64,000 bases of DNA, from positions 15,936,501 to 16,000,500 of the forward strand of contig OY987244.1 of NCBI GenBank assembly GCA_963920765.1, written 5' to 3'. Positions 47,010 to 60,216 of the stretch are shown here, piece after piece; the stretch's first letter is position 1; the number at the start of each line of letters is the position of its first letter. A program made the translations under genes and the position numbers. This DNA comes from Ulota crispa (lineage: Eukaryota; Streptophyta; Bryopsida; Orthotrichales; Orthotrichaceae). Under the pieces are notes generated by a model. It did not search any database. It was not told where the DNA came from and was given only the letters and a program-made list of their open reading frames with translations.

Positions 47010-47740
47010 TTTTCACCAAAATTAAGGTTTTGGGAGACCTCCAACTTTGATGCGTTATATCTCAATCAGTTAGGTGATCCACAAAAAGCGACCATTAAAA
47101 ATTGGTGAGTCACGTACTTAGGAAATGGTTTGCAAATTTTGGGAACAATTGATAGAGGGAGATGGGAGATTATAATATTTAATCAAACAACATATGATGA
47201 CAAAATCTTGTTTCATGGCAAGTGGTTGTTATTTATTAGTTTTTACAAAATTTCATAAGACCTTGATTCATCTTAATTTTTGTGAGTAGCAAGATTAGAT
47301 GTGAATGCACACACTTGCAAATGATTGAAAATTGTACTTCTTTGTACGTTAAAAGCTAGAGTTTCAAATTGCTATTGCACTGAAAACAATGATCCGCATA
47401 CTTGGTGAGGGTTGCCACAACAAGGGTTTAGAACATGCTTCAACTCTTTCTGGCAAGTTTCTTGCTACCACAAAGCACACACAAGGAAGCTTGCAAGGAG
47501 TATTGACTAGTTGGAGCCCTGTAAGACTTTGCTTGCCTCCTTGCCTCATATGATGTCCCCCCAATTAAGGCTCTTGAGGCACTTGTATGACATTTGGCGT
47601 GCCTTGCCATTGCTCCACTTGCATGGACCACTTGAATGGCTTGATAATTGTACTTTATAACAAGGTCAAAAAATTAAATCCGGTGTCTCAAAAAGGCCTC
47701 TAAAATCACGTGAGGACCATTTTGGTCCTTTGCATTGTTC
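46991..47740. mobile_element. Family L element, copy 2, right end degraded
   Basis: Preceded by TTAC in place of TTAA; opens CCCTAAGCGTACAAGCC. Body aligns with 39793-40564 (CCAACTTTGATGCGTTATAT, CAAAGCACACACAAGGAAGC). Confidence 0.75.
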
Positions 47741-47748
47741 AAAGATTA

Positions 47749-48156
47749 AGGTAGTATGCTCTTAAAATGTCACTTTAAGGGTTGGTCTACATATTCATGG
47801 GCTTTTTGAGACATGATGATTTCTTTTTTTATTTCAAAAAAATAAAAGAAAAAGATGTTAAATGTAACACGATTTTTTTCATATTTTTTGAAGCATTATT
47901 GAATTTTTGATGAATTTTCAAAGTTCTCTATTGCAAGCACCTATTTGTAACTCTTGGTCTTCCATAAATTATTGCCTTGCAACTTGTAAAAAGATGAGGT
48001 GAAACTGAGAAATATGATTGGCTCTTGCTATAGAATACACATTTTTTTGTCCACTCAATGACTAAAAAGGGTTCATTTAAGGACAGCTCCATATCCATTC
48101 TTAAGCTAAGATATAGACACTTTAGGTGAGAGAGTTGCAATTCAAGCACACTACCA
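47749..48156. mobile_element. Family E element, copy 2
   Basis: Left AGGTAGTATGCTC; right GCACACTACCA; TA on both sides (47747-47748, 48157-48158). Uninterrupted relative of the element at the ERF stop codon. Confidence 0.82.
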
Positions 48157-48158
48157 TA

Positions 48159-50280
48159 CTCAAACTAGGAAAATGAAAAATGGATTACACTTAAAAAAAA
48201 TTCAATCATGACAAACACCTTACAAATTTTTGACTTTGAGTACAGAGATAGGAATTCAAGGACAAGATTGTTGGCCATAGAGGATGCATTCACACAACAA
48301 GAATTGAAGTTTCTAAACTTAAACAAGCGCTTGCATATAATCTAGTGTGACTTATGACATAACAATGAAATACACTTTATCCTATGGAGTTGCAATATTT
48401 GCAAACATCCTATGATATAACAATTTGAGTTTTATACCTTGGAAGGATAAATGTGCAAATGTCCATCTAATTCTGTTTGATTTCCGTTATCCATAAGTAA
48501 AAATACAAAACCAATTTCATTTATTAGGCATAGCTTTATGTTTGTTGTTTGCAACTTCTAGTTTGCTATTTGCCTAGTTTATCTATTGCTTGTAAATTTT
48601 TGTCCCCCGTCTGTCAATTTTTGTTCAGAGTCAGTTAGATTTTGTCCACCATCCATCAAAATTTGTCCACCATCTTAATTTCTTTGTAATTTATAGAACT
48701 TAGGCTTTCCAGTGAATGTTTGCCAAATAACGTCCACTTTTAATTTACATAGTGGGTGGCCCGTATACAAAAATTACTGCAAATTCAATGTTTACTAAGA
48801 TATTAAAAAAGTAGTAATCCTTGTTTTTTATGTCATGCTATGCAAATGTCAATAAAATTTGTCATCATGTCAAATGGACGCAATTATTCAAACAACACTA
48901 TGTTTGATAACCTTAGTAAAAATAGGTTAGGGTACTAACCTATTTTGACCAATCTTGTAGCATGTTTTTAACAGAGTCGAGTGTCAAAAAACCACAATAC
49001 ATAATGTACTTAACAGAAACACAAGAGGTTTGACACAACAATTTTATAAAGTTAGCAAAAAAAACTGAAAAACATTCTTTGACCTTATTTTATTTTACTT
49101 TATTGTATATAGCAGCAAGCAATTTAGTTTTTTTATATATATAAAGCGGAACTCAAATGATATTAAGAGCAATGTCTTTTGATAGCATATAGTAAATTCA
49201 CATCAACATGTTTGATTTCTTGTTTGATGCAGATCTTGAGACATCTTTGTATGATGCTCTTCTATATATCAAGAATGACAACATTTCTTCATGGATTGGA
49301 TTATAGATTTGTGTCCCTATAAACAAAATATTCTATGGCTTTTACCACTTATAACTAGTTACTTCATAGCATAGCCTAGAATATGATTGAACCTAATCCT
49401 TTTTTAATAAGTTTGGCTAAATGGGATTAATTTCAAAAACTATGTATGTTTTTTTCATAAGCAATACTAAACGAGTGGCAAAGAAATACTTACATACATA
49501 TATGATTTTGGCAGTGTCATAATCTAGCACAAGAACAATGTATTAGATAAGGCAAAATTAGGTTAAAAACTTTACAATGCAAGCATAATCTTGTTTGGTA
49601 GTTTTTTTAAACAAAAGCTCAAAAATTTGCATATACTAACAAGATAGCCATTATCACTCCCACTCAATTGTACATATAGGACCTTAGAAAAATTCACAAA
49701 TTAGTTCAATCAAAATCAAGGGGGTCAAGATCTAGGGCATTTGGCATCCGCCAAATGTTGGCATACTTACACTAACCACATGTAACTCTTCGCAAATATC
49801 TTATGACATGAATGGCCTAGTTTTTTTACCTTGAATGGAGAAAAATTCTATTGTGTGCCTAGTTTTGTTCGACTAAATATGTTAGCCTATTTCCATTGGT
49901 CATTTGTCAAAAAAATTCAAAAAACAAAAAAAGTTGCTCATGCTCATTGCTTGGAACTATTTATCCATAATCCACAAATACCCTCTATTGTTGTAGCTCT
50001 CTATTTATCATTTACCAAATTATGTTTGTTGTTTACAATTTTTTGTTAGGTTTTGGTTTACATGATGGACAATCCATCTGCAAAAGTTATTGCAAATTTA
50101 GACTTTAGTAGAGAAAAACATAATGTATCTCCCTATATATTGTGTCACATGAATAGTTTCAATATAAGCACATTATTTTGTAAAACATAATGCACTTCAT
50201 ATTTGTCTTTTGGCATTTCTTAAGCTTTCAAAACTTAGGATAGTTTAATATGCCATGTGATACTTTTTTACATATAGTGT
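48159..50280. other. AT-rich intergenic, nothing recognised
   Basis: No gene, RNA or repeat shared with the rest of the window seen over about 2.1 kb. Confidence 0.45.
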
Positions 50281-50284
50281 TAAC

Positions 50285-51170
50285 CCCTAAAATTCTTTTG
50301 TGTTTACATCCTCAAATGGCTCAAAATTGACCCCTCTCAATAAAACAGTTAATGGATCAAATGATGGAAGTTTTTTAAATAATTTAACCATAAAAATACT
50401 TATTCACCTACTTATGTACACTCTTTCAAAATTTCAGACTTTGTAAAGACATATTTTATTAGATTTTAACACTCAAAGCAAGGTCAAAACTTTTTTTGAA
50501 ACTTGTCTATAATGTCATAAAAAAATGGGTCATCCAAAATGATATCTTTCACTTTATGAATTACTTGTGCAATTTGAATTTCTTGTAGAGCATGAAGTTG
50601 GCTACATGCTTCACAAATTTCATGATCACCTGATGCTTGAAAAACAATGGAAAAAAAATAGAAACATGAACTAGCTACTTCATTGATATTGTCATTACAA
50701 TAAGAAAAATTCATGAAAAAGATTTGTGTAGTAATAAATCTCATTTACAAAATCCATACCTTATAGATTTAGAACATCTTGTGGAGTACTTGTCAGAGTA
50801 ACTTTTTTTTTAAATGAAAAACAAAATAGAAGTTATTACATAGTCAAAGAGAGTTGATTGCAAATTTTCCTTTTGACCAAGAAATTGTAAAGTGATGTTG
50901 GATTTTTTATGGACAACACCCTTCCTCAATCCTTTTGTTTCTTTTTTTTTTTAACGATGCCTGATTGACATCTAAATCACATATACATAATTTATATGAT
51001 ACCATATCTTACTCAAAAATCATTCAATTCCATTTTTTTAGGACAAATGCAAGCTTTTTAATATGAGCACGTACACCCTTATTTTCACAATCTCATCTCA
51101 AGTATTTACATGGGAAATGCTTGCCCAAATATTCAAAAAGCCCAAAGTGGGTTTCTTGGTCCTTTAGAGG
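50285..51170. mobile_element. Family G element, copy 2
   Basis: Left CCCCTAAAATTCTTTTGTGT after TTAA; right AAAGTGGGTTTCTTGGTCC then AGAGG and TCAA (one change from TTAA). Confidence 0.78.
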
Positions 51171-51182
51171 TCAAATGTAGGA

Positions 51183-51640
51183 ACACAGCTTACCAAAGAA
51201 GTCAATGATGGCATTAGTTTCTATCAAACTTTGGTGTTTTTCACCCCATAATTCCGAGTGACTTCAGCCCCTAAATCAACTACTTTTGCAAGTTAGCAGC
51301 TTCATAACTCTATCATGCACCTCAAGAGGTGCCTCATAACTTAAACAAGTTATGGTCCTTACATAAAGTTATCAAGTGACCTTGGAAGGTTTCCTCTCTT
51401 CTAGGAAGGTGACCTAGTTTAATTGACAAGTGCTTTGTAGACAAGCAATAAAGAGGCACCCTTGGCAACCTATTTAATGACCAAGCTACGCTATATTGGA
51501 TCCAGGAGCAAGATGATAAGACAGGGAAGAGAGTGGGAAAGAATTATGCAAGGAAGCAATCATAATTATCAAATGGTTTCTGAAACTCTATGCTGATGAC
51601 CTTGGAGATGTCACTATTGAATTTTAAGAAAACTATGTGT
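51183..51640. repeat. Family M repeat, copy 2
   Basis: Aligns in order with 30818-31330 (CACCCCATAA, GTTATCAAGTGACC, GAATTATGCAAGGAAGCAAT). It directly follows the family G copy. Confidence 0.55.
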
Positions 51641-53278
51641 GATAAAATATACGGTCAATTTATTCTTTGGAGGCAAATTTTATACTTTTGTTAAATCTAC
51701 CATAGCATTGAAAATAAATCTCTTGCTTCATTATATGTAAAATAGGGTAGTGAATAATACCTCCATTTTAATATACTATAGAAAAAAAAATGTAGAAAAA
51801 TAGGATACTTCTAAAAGTGCTTAGTAGGATGAGTTTAACTATAATGGTATAACCAAAATTGGATGAAAAAATTTGTACTTTTTGTCTAGCTTTTGGATGT
51901 AATGGATGGATGTGTGATTAGGGCTTATCTTTAATTAGACAAGGGTGCATGTGAAGACTAAGTTTGTGGATGGTGTGGGGTTCTAAAATGAAGTTTAGGG
52001 TTAAATTATTGTTGTTACTTGCGCTACTGAGAAACTTGCACTTTGGATTTTGTAAAGGTGCTGCCAAAAGTAGATCACCATAAGAAGCCCATATAAAGAA
52101 CCAAAAATATAGTTTTTACAATATGATTCCAGCAAAACAAAAGATGTGTGGAAAAATATATTTGTTGACAATTTTTTTATACCAAAGTCACTTTTATTTT
52201 ACCAAACGATTATCAGTCAATTTTTTTATACTAAAGACTATCAAGTAACACTTTTTTTTATAAAATACCTACTAATAAGAGGGGATTTATTATTTTTTAT
52301 TTGATGGCATTATCTACTCATAAACAAACACAATCTCAAAAAAATGGATTTCTTAAGAATGACATTCATGTTCGAAACTAATTTATGCTAACGTTGTCTA
52401 AGAAAAACACTAAAAATATTTTGTAAATCAACTACTATTCATCAATATTGTATTTCAAAAATATACCTTCTAAAATATAAAATATATTATTAAGTATTAT
52501 TGAAACATTCATAGTAACATCTTCAAAGGACCCAAAAATTTAAATGGATACACATTTTCAGGCTAAAAAAAATCAATAGTTTTCTATACCGACAAGCATT
52601 TCAATTGAATTCATGAAACAACTCTTTAATGCATATGCAACTAAACTTATTTCATTTCTTAAATCCAAATACTTTATGTAGAGGTTTTGTGGTTCTTTTG
52701 AAATTGGTGCCTTTGAAACCGATAGGAACATAACTAATCAAGTTTGTTTCATTTTAGTTGTGACACATGTTTAGATTTCTAATCTAAAACCCCTCAAATA
52801 TTTTAAGTTCAATTTACTTCTATTAAACACAAAATTTATATGATAGTTATTTGGTGGAACTTTTACATATGTAAATCAATATCATTCAATAATTGTTTAT
52901 ACTCTTATATTCAAAATCTCTATGTACCTTTATGAACATTTTTGTCTTATGACTCAAGTGGTAGTTTCAAGGTGATTATTTCAGTATGACTTAATGATTG
53001 TAACTTACTCTTAAAATAAAACCAGAATTACCAAAATAATAAATTGCTGAGTAAATTACAAAAGGTTCTTTAGAAAATGCTCGTAAAATTGATTTTTGAA
53101 ATTAAAAAATCAATTTTATGATAACTCTTCTACAAGGTTATAGTAACATGACGTTCAATGATTTGTGAAATTGGGTGTCTTTTGAGATATTAACATAAAA
53201 TAAAATAAGCACTACTCTAGCATATATAATTATTTTTATAAAGCATCAAAATCAGTCTTGGAATAATTATTTTTGAAG
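51641..53278. other. AT-rich intergenic, nothing recognised
   Basis: Very AT-rich, no gene or repeat seen. Confidence 0.45.
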
Positions 53279-53280
53279 TA

Positions 53281-53670
53281 AGGTAGTCTGCTCTAATTGC
53301 AACCCTCACATTTAAAGCGTTCCATAGCCAGTCCAAGAATGGATATGAGATAGTTCTTGAATGGACCCTTCTTAGTCTTAAAAGAAAAAGTGTATTTTAT
53401 TACAAGAGCCAATCATACTCCTCTTGATCTTTTTACAAGTTGCAAGGGGATGCTTTATGAGAGACCTAGAGTCACAAATAGGTGCCTACTACACAAATTT
53501 TTGAAAATTCATCAACAATTCAATAATGCTTCAAAAAATATAAAAACAATTGGGTTACATTTAGCATCCATTTCTCTTTGATGGAAAATTAGGCAAAAAA
53601 TCTTCATGTCTTGAAATGCCCATGAAAATCCAGAACAGCCCTTAAAGTGACGATTTTAGAGCAACTACCT
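53281..53670. mobile_element. Family E element, inverted
   Basis: Left AGGTAGTCTGCTCTAA, right TTTTAGAGCAACTACCT, TA on both sides (53279-53280, 53671-53672). Reverse complement of the copy at 47749. Confidence 0.83.
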
Positions 53671-53672
53671 TA

Positions 53673-55770
53673 ATTATTATACTTTTACCAATGCGTCTTT
53701 ACTAAAACCGAGCATACCATTTGTATCCCATATTTGCAAAGCCGTATCCCTTATGATACAAGTACATCCTTAGAAGTTGTCACATGAATGTTGTGATTTC
53801 TTATGAATATTCATGAATTTTTATGTTGTTCATTACTAAAGATTCACCATCTAACACAAACATATATCATAAGTATATACCTAGAGTAATATGAATTATA
53901 TTTCGATGCATAATCCAAGCCAAAGTCTTTGAATCTGCATTTTAATTTTGATTAGGATGTTTTTTAACACTCGGATGACAAGAATTGTGTAAACACTTAC
54001 TAAAAAAATTGAAAAAGTAAAATAAGCTATGCAAATCAAGAAAAAGTCTTTGGAAGCCAAAAAGTGAATTAGCAACATGGAATTTCTTACCCTAAAATGC
54101 TATAGAAGATTGAAATTCATTTCTAAACATTTTGGAAGCTTGAAAATGTTCTTAGCTGGAATTTTCGTTTTGTTTATGTTTAGTTTTATTTTATTGTAAA
54201 CAAATTTAAAAGCCAAAATTCATCATTTAAAAAATAATGTTTTTGGTTATATTTTACAGCTTGTAGCAATGTTTATACTTCATATGAGTTTGAAAGGCCG
54301 TGTATGGACGAGTCATGTTTTTTCCTCTCACAAAGGGGGTTTTCATATGAGTTTGAAAGCATTGCAATTGTTGCAGCATCTATAAATATCAATTTTGGGA
54401 AAATTCGATTCATTTTTATAGCTCTTTATCAGCAAATCATTTGATCAAATACATAACTACAACACAATGCATTCAATGACTAAAGCATTTTATTTTATTT
54501 AAAATATAAAATTAGTGTAAAGAGCATATTCAAACTTATGTTAGTACTAGTATAGAGGCACGTGCTTTGCGCGAGTATTAGCAAATGTCTCACCTAGATG
54601 GGGAAAGGAGAATTTCTAAACTGCTTTGACTTCAATGAGAACTAAAAAGTGATTTTGATCTTTCATACACAATCCTAAAGAAATTCATCAATAAATATTT
54701 TGTGAAAAGGTTTGCAAGCATCACTAGCCCCAAACATCCATGTACGTTACTTTTGTCTAAACCAACCTTCCTTAGAAACAACATGATTGCTTTGAATGCA
54801 ACATCTTTGATTCTCACCTCATTTTGGGACATTCCCAAAATGCAGAGGAACTAAACAATTGTGAGTAACAACTTCGACACGCTTTGATAGAAGGGTCCAA
54901 GAATAAACTCACTCTATCTACAACAACCATTAGTCATTGAAGTTCATGAGTTGATTGTTTGAAGAATTCAAATATATCTTTTGAAATTTTCAACTCTTTG
55001 TAGTATTGAAATTTAGTATCAGCATCGATAAACAATTCATGTGGGATTGACACTTTTGGAAGAAATGGCCCGATTTGTTTTGGCCTCAACAATCCTTCCT
55101 GCAGTTTTGCCTATGTCAAAACGGTAAAAGCATCCCTGTACATGTTGCCACTCTCTTGACATTTTCTTTGGACATTCTCAAGAGTTTTGCTGATGTTTGT
55201 ACAAACACATGCTTTAAAAGTCATGTGTTATGTAATCTTAGTTATAATCTTTCTAATTCTAATTGCACTGCTGATATAGATCCGCAATGCTATGCATAAG
55301 TACTGGTCATCATTTTAGTGCACTGCCACATAAATTTTCATAAGTTGTAAAAACAACACACAGTGCCCCAAATCTAACTTTCTAGAATAGGTTACTACAG
55401 CAATGAAATCAAACTTTGAGGGGCTTTGGGAAAGGTGGAACAAAGGTTTTTATTAGTAGTTCCAAGTTTTCACTGTATAATAAAAATTTGTGATAAATGT
55501 TTAAGCTCCAATAGAAAAACACTTTGTTTTAACAATTGTCATGATTGAGAGGTGTTTGGTGCTTGCAATGCTATTTATTCTTTCAAATTCCACCAAAAAA
55601 TTTTACAAGAATTTGAAAAAGACATGATTAGAGGGTGTTTAGTGTTTTATATCTATGGCATCCTTTGTTGCTTCAACTTATACCAACAGTTCTAGAAGGT
55701 TCTAGAAAAGGGCACACTTAGTGTAATCCTCCCACTTAGTAGTATAGATAGATGAATTATAAGTTAGGGG
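53673..55770. other. AT-rich intergenic, nothing recognised
   Basis: Frames at 54632-54838 and 55075-55299 have no motif. GATTAGAGGGTGTTT / GATTGAGAGGTGTTT phrases near 55550 and 55628 suggest a small local duplication. Confidence 0.4.
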
Positions 55771-55774
55771 ATAA

Positions 55775-56342
55775 TCCCTAAAGGACCAACTGTCCCCTTG
55801 GGGGACAAATGGATTTTGGGCATGTACCTATGGCTAACCTACTGTGCGTGATTTTTTGAATTTTTTTATTGAAGGTGCAGAATTCAAATATCTACACGGG
55901 CATCTAATTTTTTCTTCCTTTTGACATTTATTGAAGAAGTTAAAAATAAATTTCCAAAAACAAGCGAGATTGGGGAGTCCAAAGACTTTTATAAAAATTG
56001 CATTTAAAAAAAAAGAAAAAAAAGAAAAAGGTTCTTTAGACTTATATATACATAGGGAGCTTTGAATCAATTAGTTTTCATTAATGAGATGAAAGTTATG
56101 AGAGAAGTTTTTGTTTGCAGGTAGGTGTGGTTTTGAGAGCTGCCCAATCTTGCCCGTTTTCTAGAAATTCATTTTTAACTTCTTCAACAAACGTCAAAAT
56201 AAGCAAAAATTAGATGCCCACGTAAATTTTTGAATTCCCCATCATCCATAAAATTTTCAAAAAATATTGCAAAGTAGTTTAGCCATAGGTACATGCCCAA
56301 AATCCCATTTGTCCCCCAAAAGGGGGCTTGGTCCTATAGGGG
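55775..56342. mobile_element. Family I foldback element, degraded copy
   Basis: Left TCCCTAAAGGACCAACTG after ATAA; right GGTCCTATAGGGG before TTAT (each one change from TTAA). Long inverted arms share GGATTTTGGGCATGTAC with the element at 17171; the right arm carries a deletion. Confidence 0.78.
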
Positions 56343-56445
56343 TTATTGAAGAGCTAATCACCAAATTGTTCTTTTACTTGTATATTACATCATCTTCATT
56401 TATTTTAAAACTTGGACAAACTCAAGCACCTTGAGAGGATAATGA

Positions 56446-57324
56446 TGTACAGTACTAGGCAAGCATGAATTGTCTGGTACCTTGTTGCAATTCAAAGAAC
56501 TTCCCATAATATATAGCAAAATTGAAATTTTGTTATTTTGAATCATAGAGATTGATTCTTATGCAATTCCAACCAAGCCTACCTAATTTTGATTCCAAAA
56601 AACCAAAACCCTATTTTGGGGGAATTATTTTGTATTAAATTCATGATTTTACATGAAAATTGATTGAAGAAAATTGGTGATGAATTTTTTAGATTTGATT
56701 ACATGGATATGTTGGAAACATCCATAAGCACATTTTCTCTTCTAAAAAGAACCCCCTTAAGTAACAAAATTATGATTGACAAAGAGTTCAATGTGAGGTG
56801 TGGTAAGACCAAAATTTGTAAAATAGATATTTCTTTATGATAATCAATTTTTGTTATGTGATTCATATATCGTGACTAAATTTGTACCTTTGAACATGAC
56901 AATATGTTTTCTTAGCCAAAAACAAGTTTAAAAATAAAAATATCTGTTTTACAAATTTTGGTCTTACCACACCTCACATTGAACTCTTTGTTGATCATAA
57001 TTTTGTTACTTAAGGGGGTTCTTTTTAGAAGAGAAAATGTGCATATGGATGTTTCCAACATATCCATGCAATCAAATCTAAAAAATTCATCACCAATTTT
57101 CTTCAATCAATTTTCATGTAAAATCATGAATTTAATACAAAATAATTCCCCCAAAATAGGGTTTTGGTTTTTTGGAATCAAAATTTGGTATGCTTGGTTG
57201 GGATTGCATAAGAATCAATCTCTATGATTCAAAATAACAAAATTTCAATTTTGCTATATATTATGGGAAGTTCTTTGAATTGCAACAAGGCACCGGACAA
57301 TTCATGCTTGCCTAGTATTGTACA
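56446..57324. mobile_element. Long foldback element, about 375 bp arms
   Basis: Ends TGTACAGTACTAGGC and GCCTAGTATTGTACA. Arms match almost base for base, for example GCAAGCATGAATTGTC and AAAACCCTATTTTGGGGGAA with their complements; the loop is about 56830-56940. Open frames in it are arm artefacts. Confidence 0.88.
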
Positions 57325-57636
57325 ATAAATATAGCATTTAAATTGCTCCACACTACTTTCTCAATTTTACACTAGATGAATACTTATTGATACTAGTAAT
57401 TTTCTTACTAATACTAGTAATTTTCATCAATGATTATTGCAACAAGCAAAATTTAAAGAGCTTGAAAACAACAATAAAGCTGCAAAAAATAAACTAGCAT
57501 CTTATAAGTAATAAACCATGTGAAACCTAGTATCTAAAGAGTTGCATGCACCTCTAAGTGACTAAGCAATGAGTCATGAGGTAACTTTCTAGGATAAGGT
57601 AGCATTAAGAAAACCTAAATGCAATATTTAATGAAG
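57320..57636. mobile_element. Family A element, inverted, unnested
   Basis: AATATAGCATTTAAATTGCTC at the left, CTAAATGCAATATTTAATGAAG at the right; internal GCATGCACCTCTAAGTGACT is the complement of the other copies. Its left end touches the foldback element. Confidence 0.72.
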
Positions 57637-57976
57637 TGAATATTCTTCCGGCCAATAAAGCATAAATCATTCAACTTACATCCAAATCAAACTACCTAAT
57701 GCACGCCTCAAGGTCGGGCCACACATGCCAAAATTGGCTTTTCAAACCGGCAGTTTCTAAAAAACAAGTGGCCAATTTTACATGTTTGTGAAAGAGCATA
57801 TTGTTTGACTTTCTAGGGCCCACTTTTATGGTCTATTCAAAATTGCCAGTTTTTGAGAGTCCACAAACCAGCATCTCAAACCTATTGCCCTGGAATGATG
57901 GAGATGTAATCTTTAGGTGAATAATAGATGAAAACTTAAAATAATGATTGTCTCCCAATGTTCCAAAAATACAAAG
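57637..57976. other. Intergenic, no gene seen
   Basis: GGTCGGGCCACACATGCC here and GGGCCGGTGTGGCCC near 58322, on the far side of the family C insertion, could be two ends of an older element. Confidence 0.3.
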
Positions 57977-57978
57977 TA

Positions 57979-58290
57979 AGGTAGGAGTACCCATAAATGT
58001 CAAACTAAGGGTTTTGAACATGATGACTATTAATAAACAACTAGCAAATTATAGGATCCTATTAGGAACAACAAAAAAAAAGTTTGCACTTTCAAATGTA
58101 TTATTGGATACTGTGAGAATAAGTTGTGAATTTTCAAAGAGCAAACTATCGCTGCACCCATAACCACTTTTAAGATTTCATATTCACATGTTGTACATTC
58201 TTGTCATTACATCTATTCACTTTCACAGCTTTTCCAAAATTTCAAAAATGACAGTTATGGGGACACTGATGCTTATGGGTGTTCCTACCT
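57979..58290. mobile_element. Family C element, copy 2
   Basis: Left AGGTAGGAGTACCCATAA, right TTATGGGTGTTCCTACCT, TA on both sides (57977-57978, 58291-58292). Near-identical to 13425-13738. Confidence 0.88.
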
Positions 58291-58292
58291 TA

Positions 58293-58841
58293 CTCTTCAT
58301 CCGTTTCAAACTGCCCGTTTTGGGCCGGTGTGGCCCTCCAAAATATTGACGTGTCCAAAGCTTATTGGCCCCGGTTTATCAAGCCAGCTCCTTATCTCTA
58401 TCCAAAACCACCCCTTTCGTCAGTGTTTCCTGTTTATAGAACGATACAAAGATGAAAACCACTATCATCCTCATGTATTCATCCATAGCATCGACCCGTC
58501 CCTATCCTGAAGCGTCCTTATGTCACATTAGAATATATTTGATCTGTGTGTTGTCTGCGACCGTGTTTAGATTTCTCTGGCAAAATGACTAGGAAAGGTA
58601 TTTTAATCATTTATAAAGTCTTATAATATTTTAGGTGTTGAATGAATGGCGTCGGCTGATATCGCATCTTTTCGGAGCTCGTTTGGACATACTGTAAGTT
58701 TTGGTCGGTATCTGCTTTGGTAGCGGTGGCGGTGGTTTTAGAAGTTTGCTCTGTATTGAAGGAGAAGCGAGATCGGAACCTTTTCCGTGGCTGAAGAGTT
58801 TTTGAGGCGGAGATGCTGATGAGGCTACCGACAATCTCGGC
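58293..58841. other. GC-richer island, possible gene scrap
   Basis: Minus-strand frames at about 58640-58840 look coding-like (SKLLKPPPPLPKQIP in one, KMRYQPTPFIQHLKYY in another), but two frames are open at once and no splice structure or domain can be defended. Confidence 0.2.
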
Positions 58842-58845
58842 TTAA

Positions 58846-59192
58846 CCCCTAAACGTTGAGGAGTCCTCTGGCTCTGAAAAAAGATTATGTGGTTCAGAAA
58901 AAAGTCGTTTTTCATCTGATATTTTTCAGAAGTGATCATAAACACATGGTCCATCATGGAAGATAAAACATTACCTCTTGAGATGTATTCATTTTTTTTG
59001 TAACCCAAATTTTGATAAGATTCAGAAACATGGTGTTTGCTCTCAAGCTGCCCTTCTTGCAATTTTCATGAGGGCGCCATGCACTATTAACTTTTCCAAC
59101 TTTTTGAAGCAATACTACTAATGCCCATGTGCAAAACACTGTAGAATGCTACAGGCAGGGCAAGCCACGGTGATCCATTTGTCCTTTAAGGG
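58846..59192. mobile_element. Family J element, copy 2
   Basis: Left CCCCTAAACGTTGAGG, right GTCCTTTAAGGG, TTAA on both sides (58842-58845, 59193-59196). Shares AGAAGTGATCATAAACACAT with 38036-38386. Confidence 0.85.
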
Positions 59193-59195
59193 TTA

Positions 59196-59553
59196 AGATA
59201 GAAGAACACAAAACTGACACTTCACATTTGGTAATTTTAAGGGTCTTTTGAGAATCTAATGGCATGGGCTTGTTAGGAAATGGGCACAGATGCAAGCAAA
59301 ATTATTTTTAGATTTTTTTGAGATTGTGTGAATAATTACTAATTGTTGCAGGGGCCCTAAATTGACTTATTGTTTGACACTAGACCCCCAAAAAAGCGAC
59401 AACAAAAAAACCATGTCACATGCAATCCTAAACTATTATTTACATAATTTGTGTCCCTTACCTTGATTTGTGTGTTTGGTTTGCTCGGAGACATTTAGGT
59501 TTCTTTTTAGATGACGAAGAACAACTAGTGTTAATTTTGGATTCTTCTACCTT
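59196..59553. mobile_element. Family S element, copy 2
   Basis: Left AGATAGAAGAACAC, right ATTCTTCTACCT, TA on both sides. Its left TA overlaps the right TTAA of the family J copy, so it inserted into that site. Confidence 0.75.
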
Positions 59554-59746
59554 AGTGGGTGTTTGATTTTGCGGTGTGATGGCGCCTAGCCCTGTGATTT
59601 GGTATGATACAATATTTCTTTGCCGTGATATTGCATTGGAGTTTTACTCGGGAGGCTTGAGGTCCGGTTGTTTTTTTATTTCTTTGCTTGTGGTTGTAAT
59701 GTCAGCCTCCTATCTTGCACAAGGACAATGTGTTCTTTGAAGTCTA

Positions 59747-60216
59747 AGGTAGGAGGACCCGTAAGCGTGAATTTAAGGGTTTAGGGGTAGGAAAATCAAT
59801 TGATGAAATTTGAGAAAAATAGTGTTAAGTTAAGAAGAGGAAATTAAAAATATTGGTATCAATTTGAAAGTTTTAGTTGTAAGTATTTGTTCACAAATAT
59901 TTTTCTAAGTCCAGGATCTCTAAAAATATATAGTTTTGTGTAAGAGATGCTAAAAAAGAAGCTTAGTGAAGTCTTTTGTGTGCTCATACGCTCATAATAC
60001 AAACTTGAGGAGTTCTTAAATAGTGAGATGGAGCACTCAAAATCATCATGCCAATCATCCAAAATCATCACTTTGTCACCCATAAGTCATAACCATCACC
60101 TTGTCACCCACAACCAATTTCTTTTGTATTTATGAGTCACTAACACAATTTTGCACACAATCTCTAGAAGTAGATAATGGCCATGGGAACAATCATGGTT
60201 AGGGGTGTTGCTAACT
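59747..60216. mobile_element. Family D element, copy 2
   Basis: Left AGGTAGGAGGACCCGTAAG, right GGGGTGTTGCTAACT, TA on both sides (59745-59746, 60217-60218). Body matches 35019-35553 but with two or three of the TTTGTCACCCATAA-type units. Confidence 0.78.

Noticed and set aside
56912-57227. Open frames in the foldback at 56446-57324
   Set aside because: They occur as mirror images in both arms; no protein family resembles them.
58631-59062. 143-codon minus frame
   Set aside because: Spans the border of a family J element, so it cannot be one ancient gene; only the 58640-58840 part looks at all coding-like.
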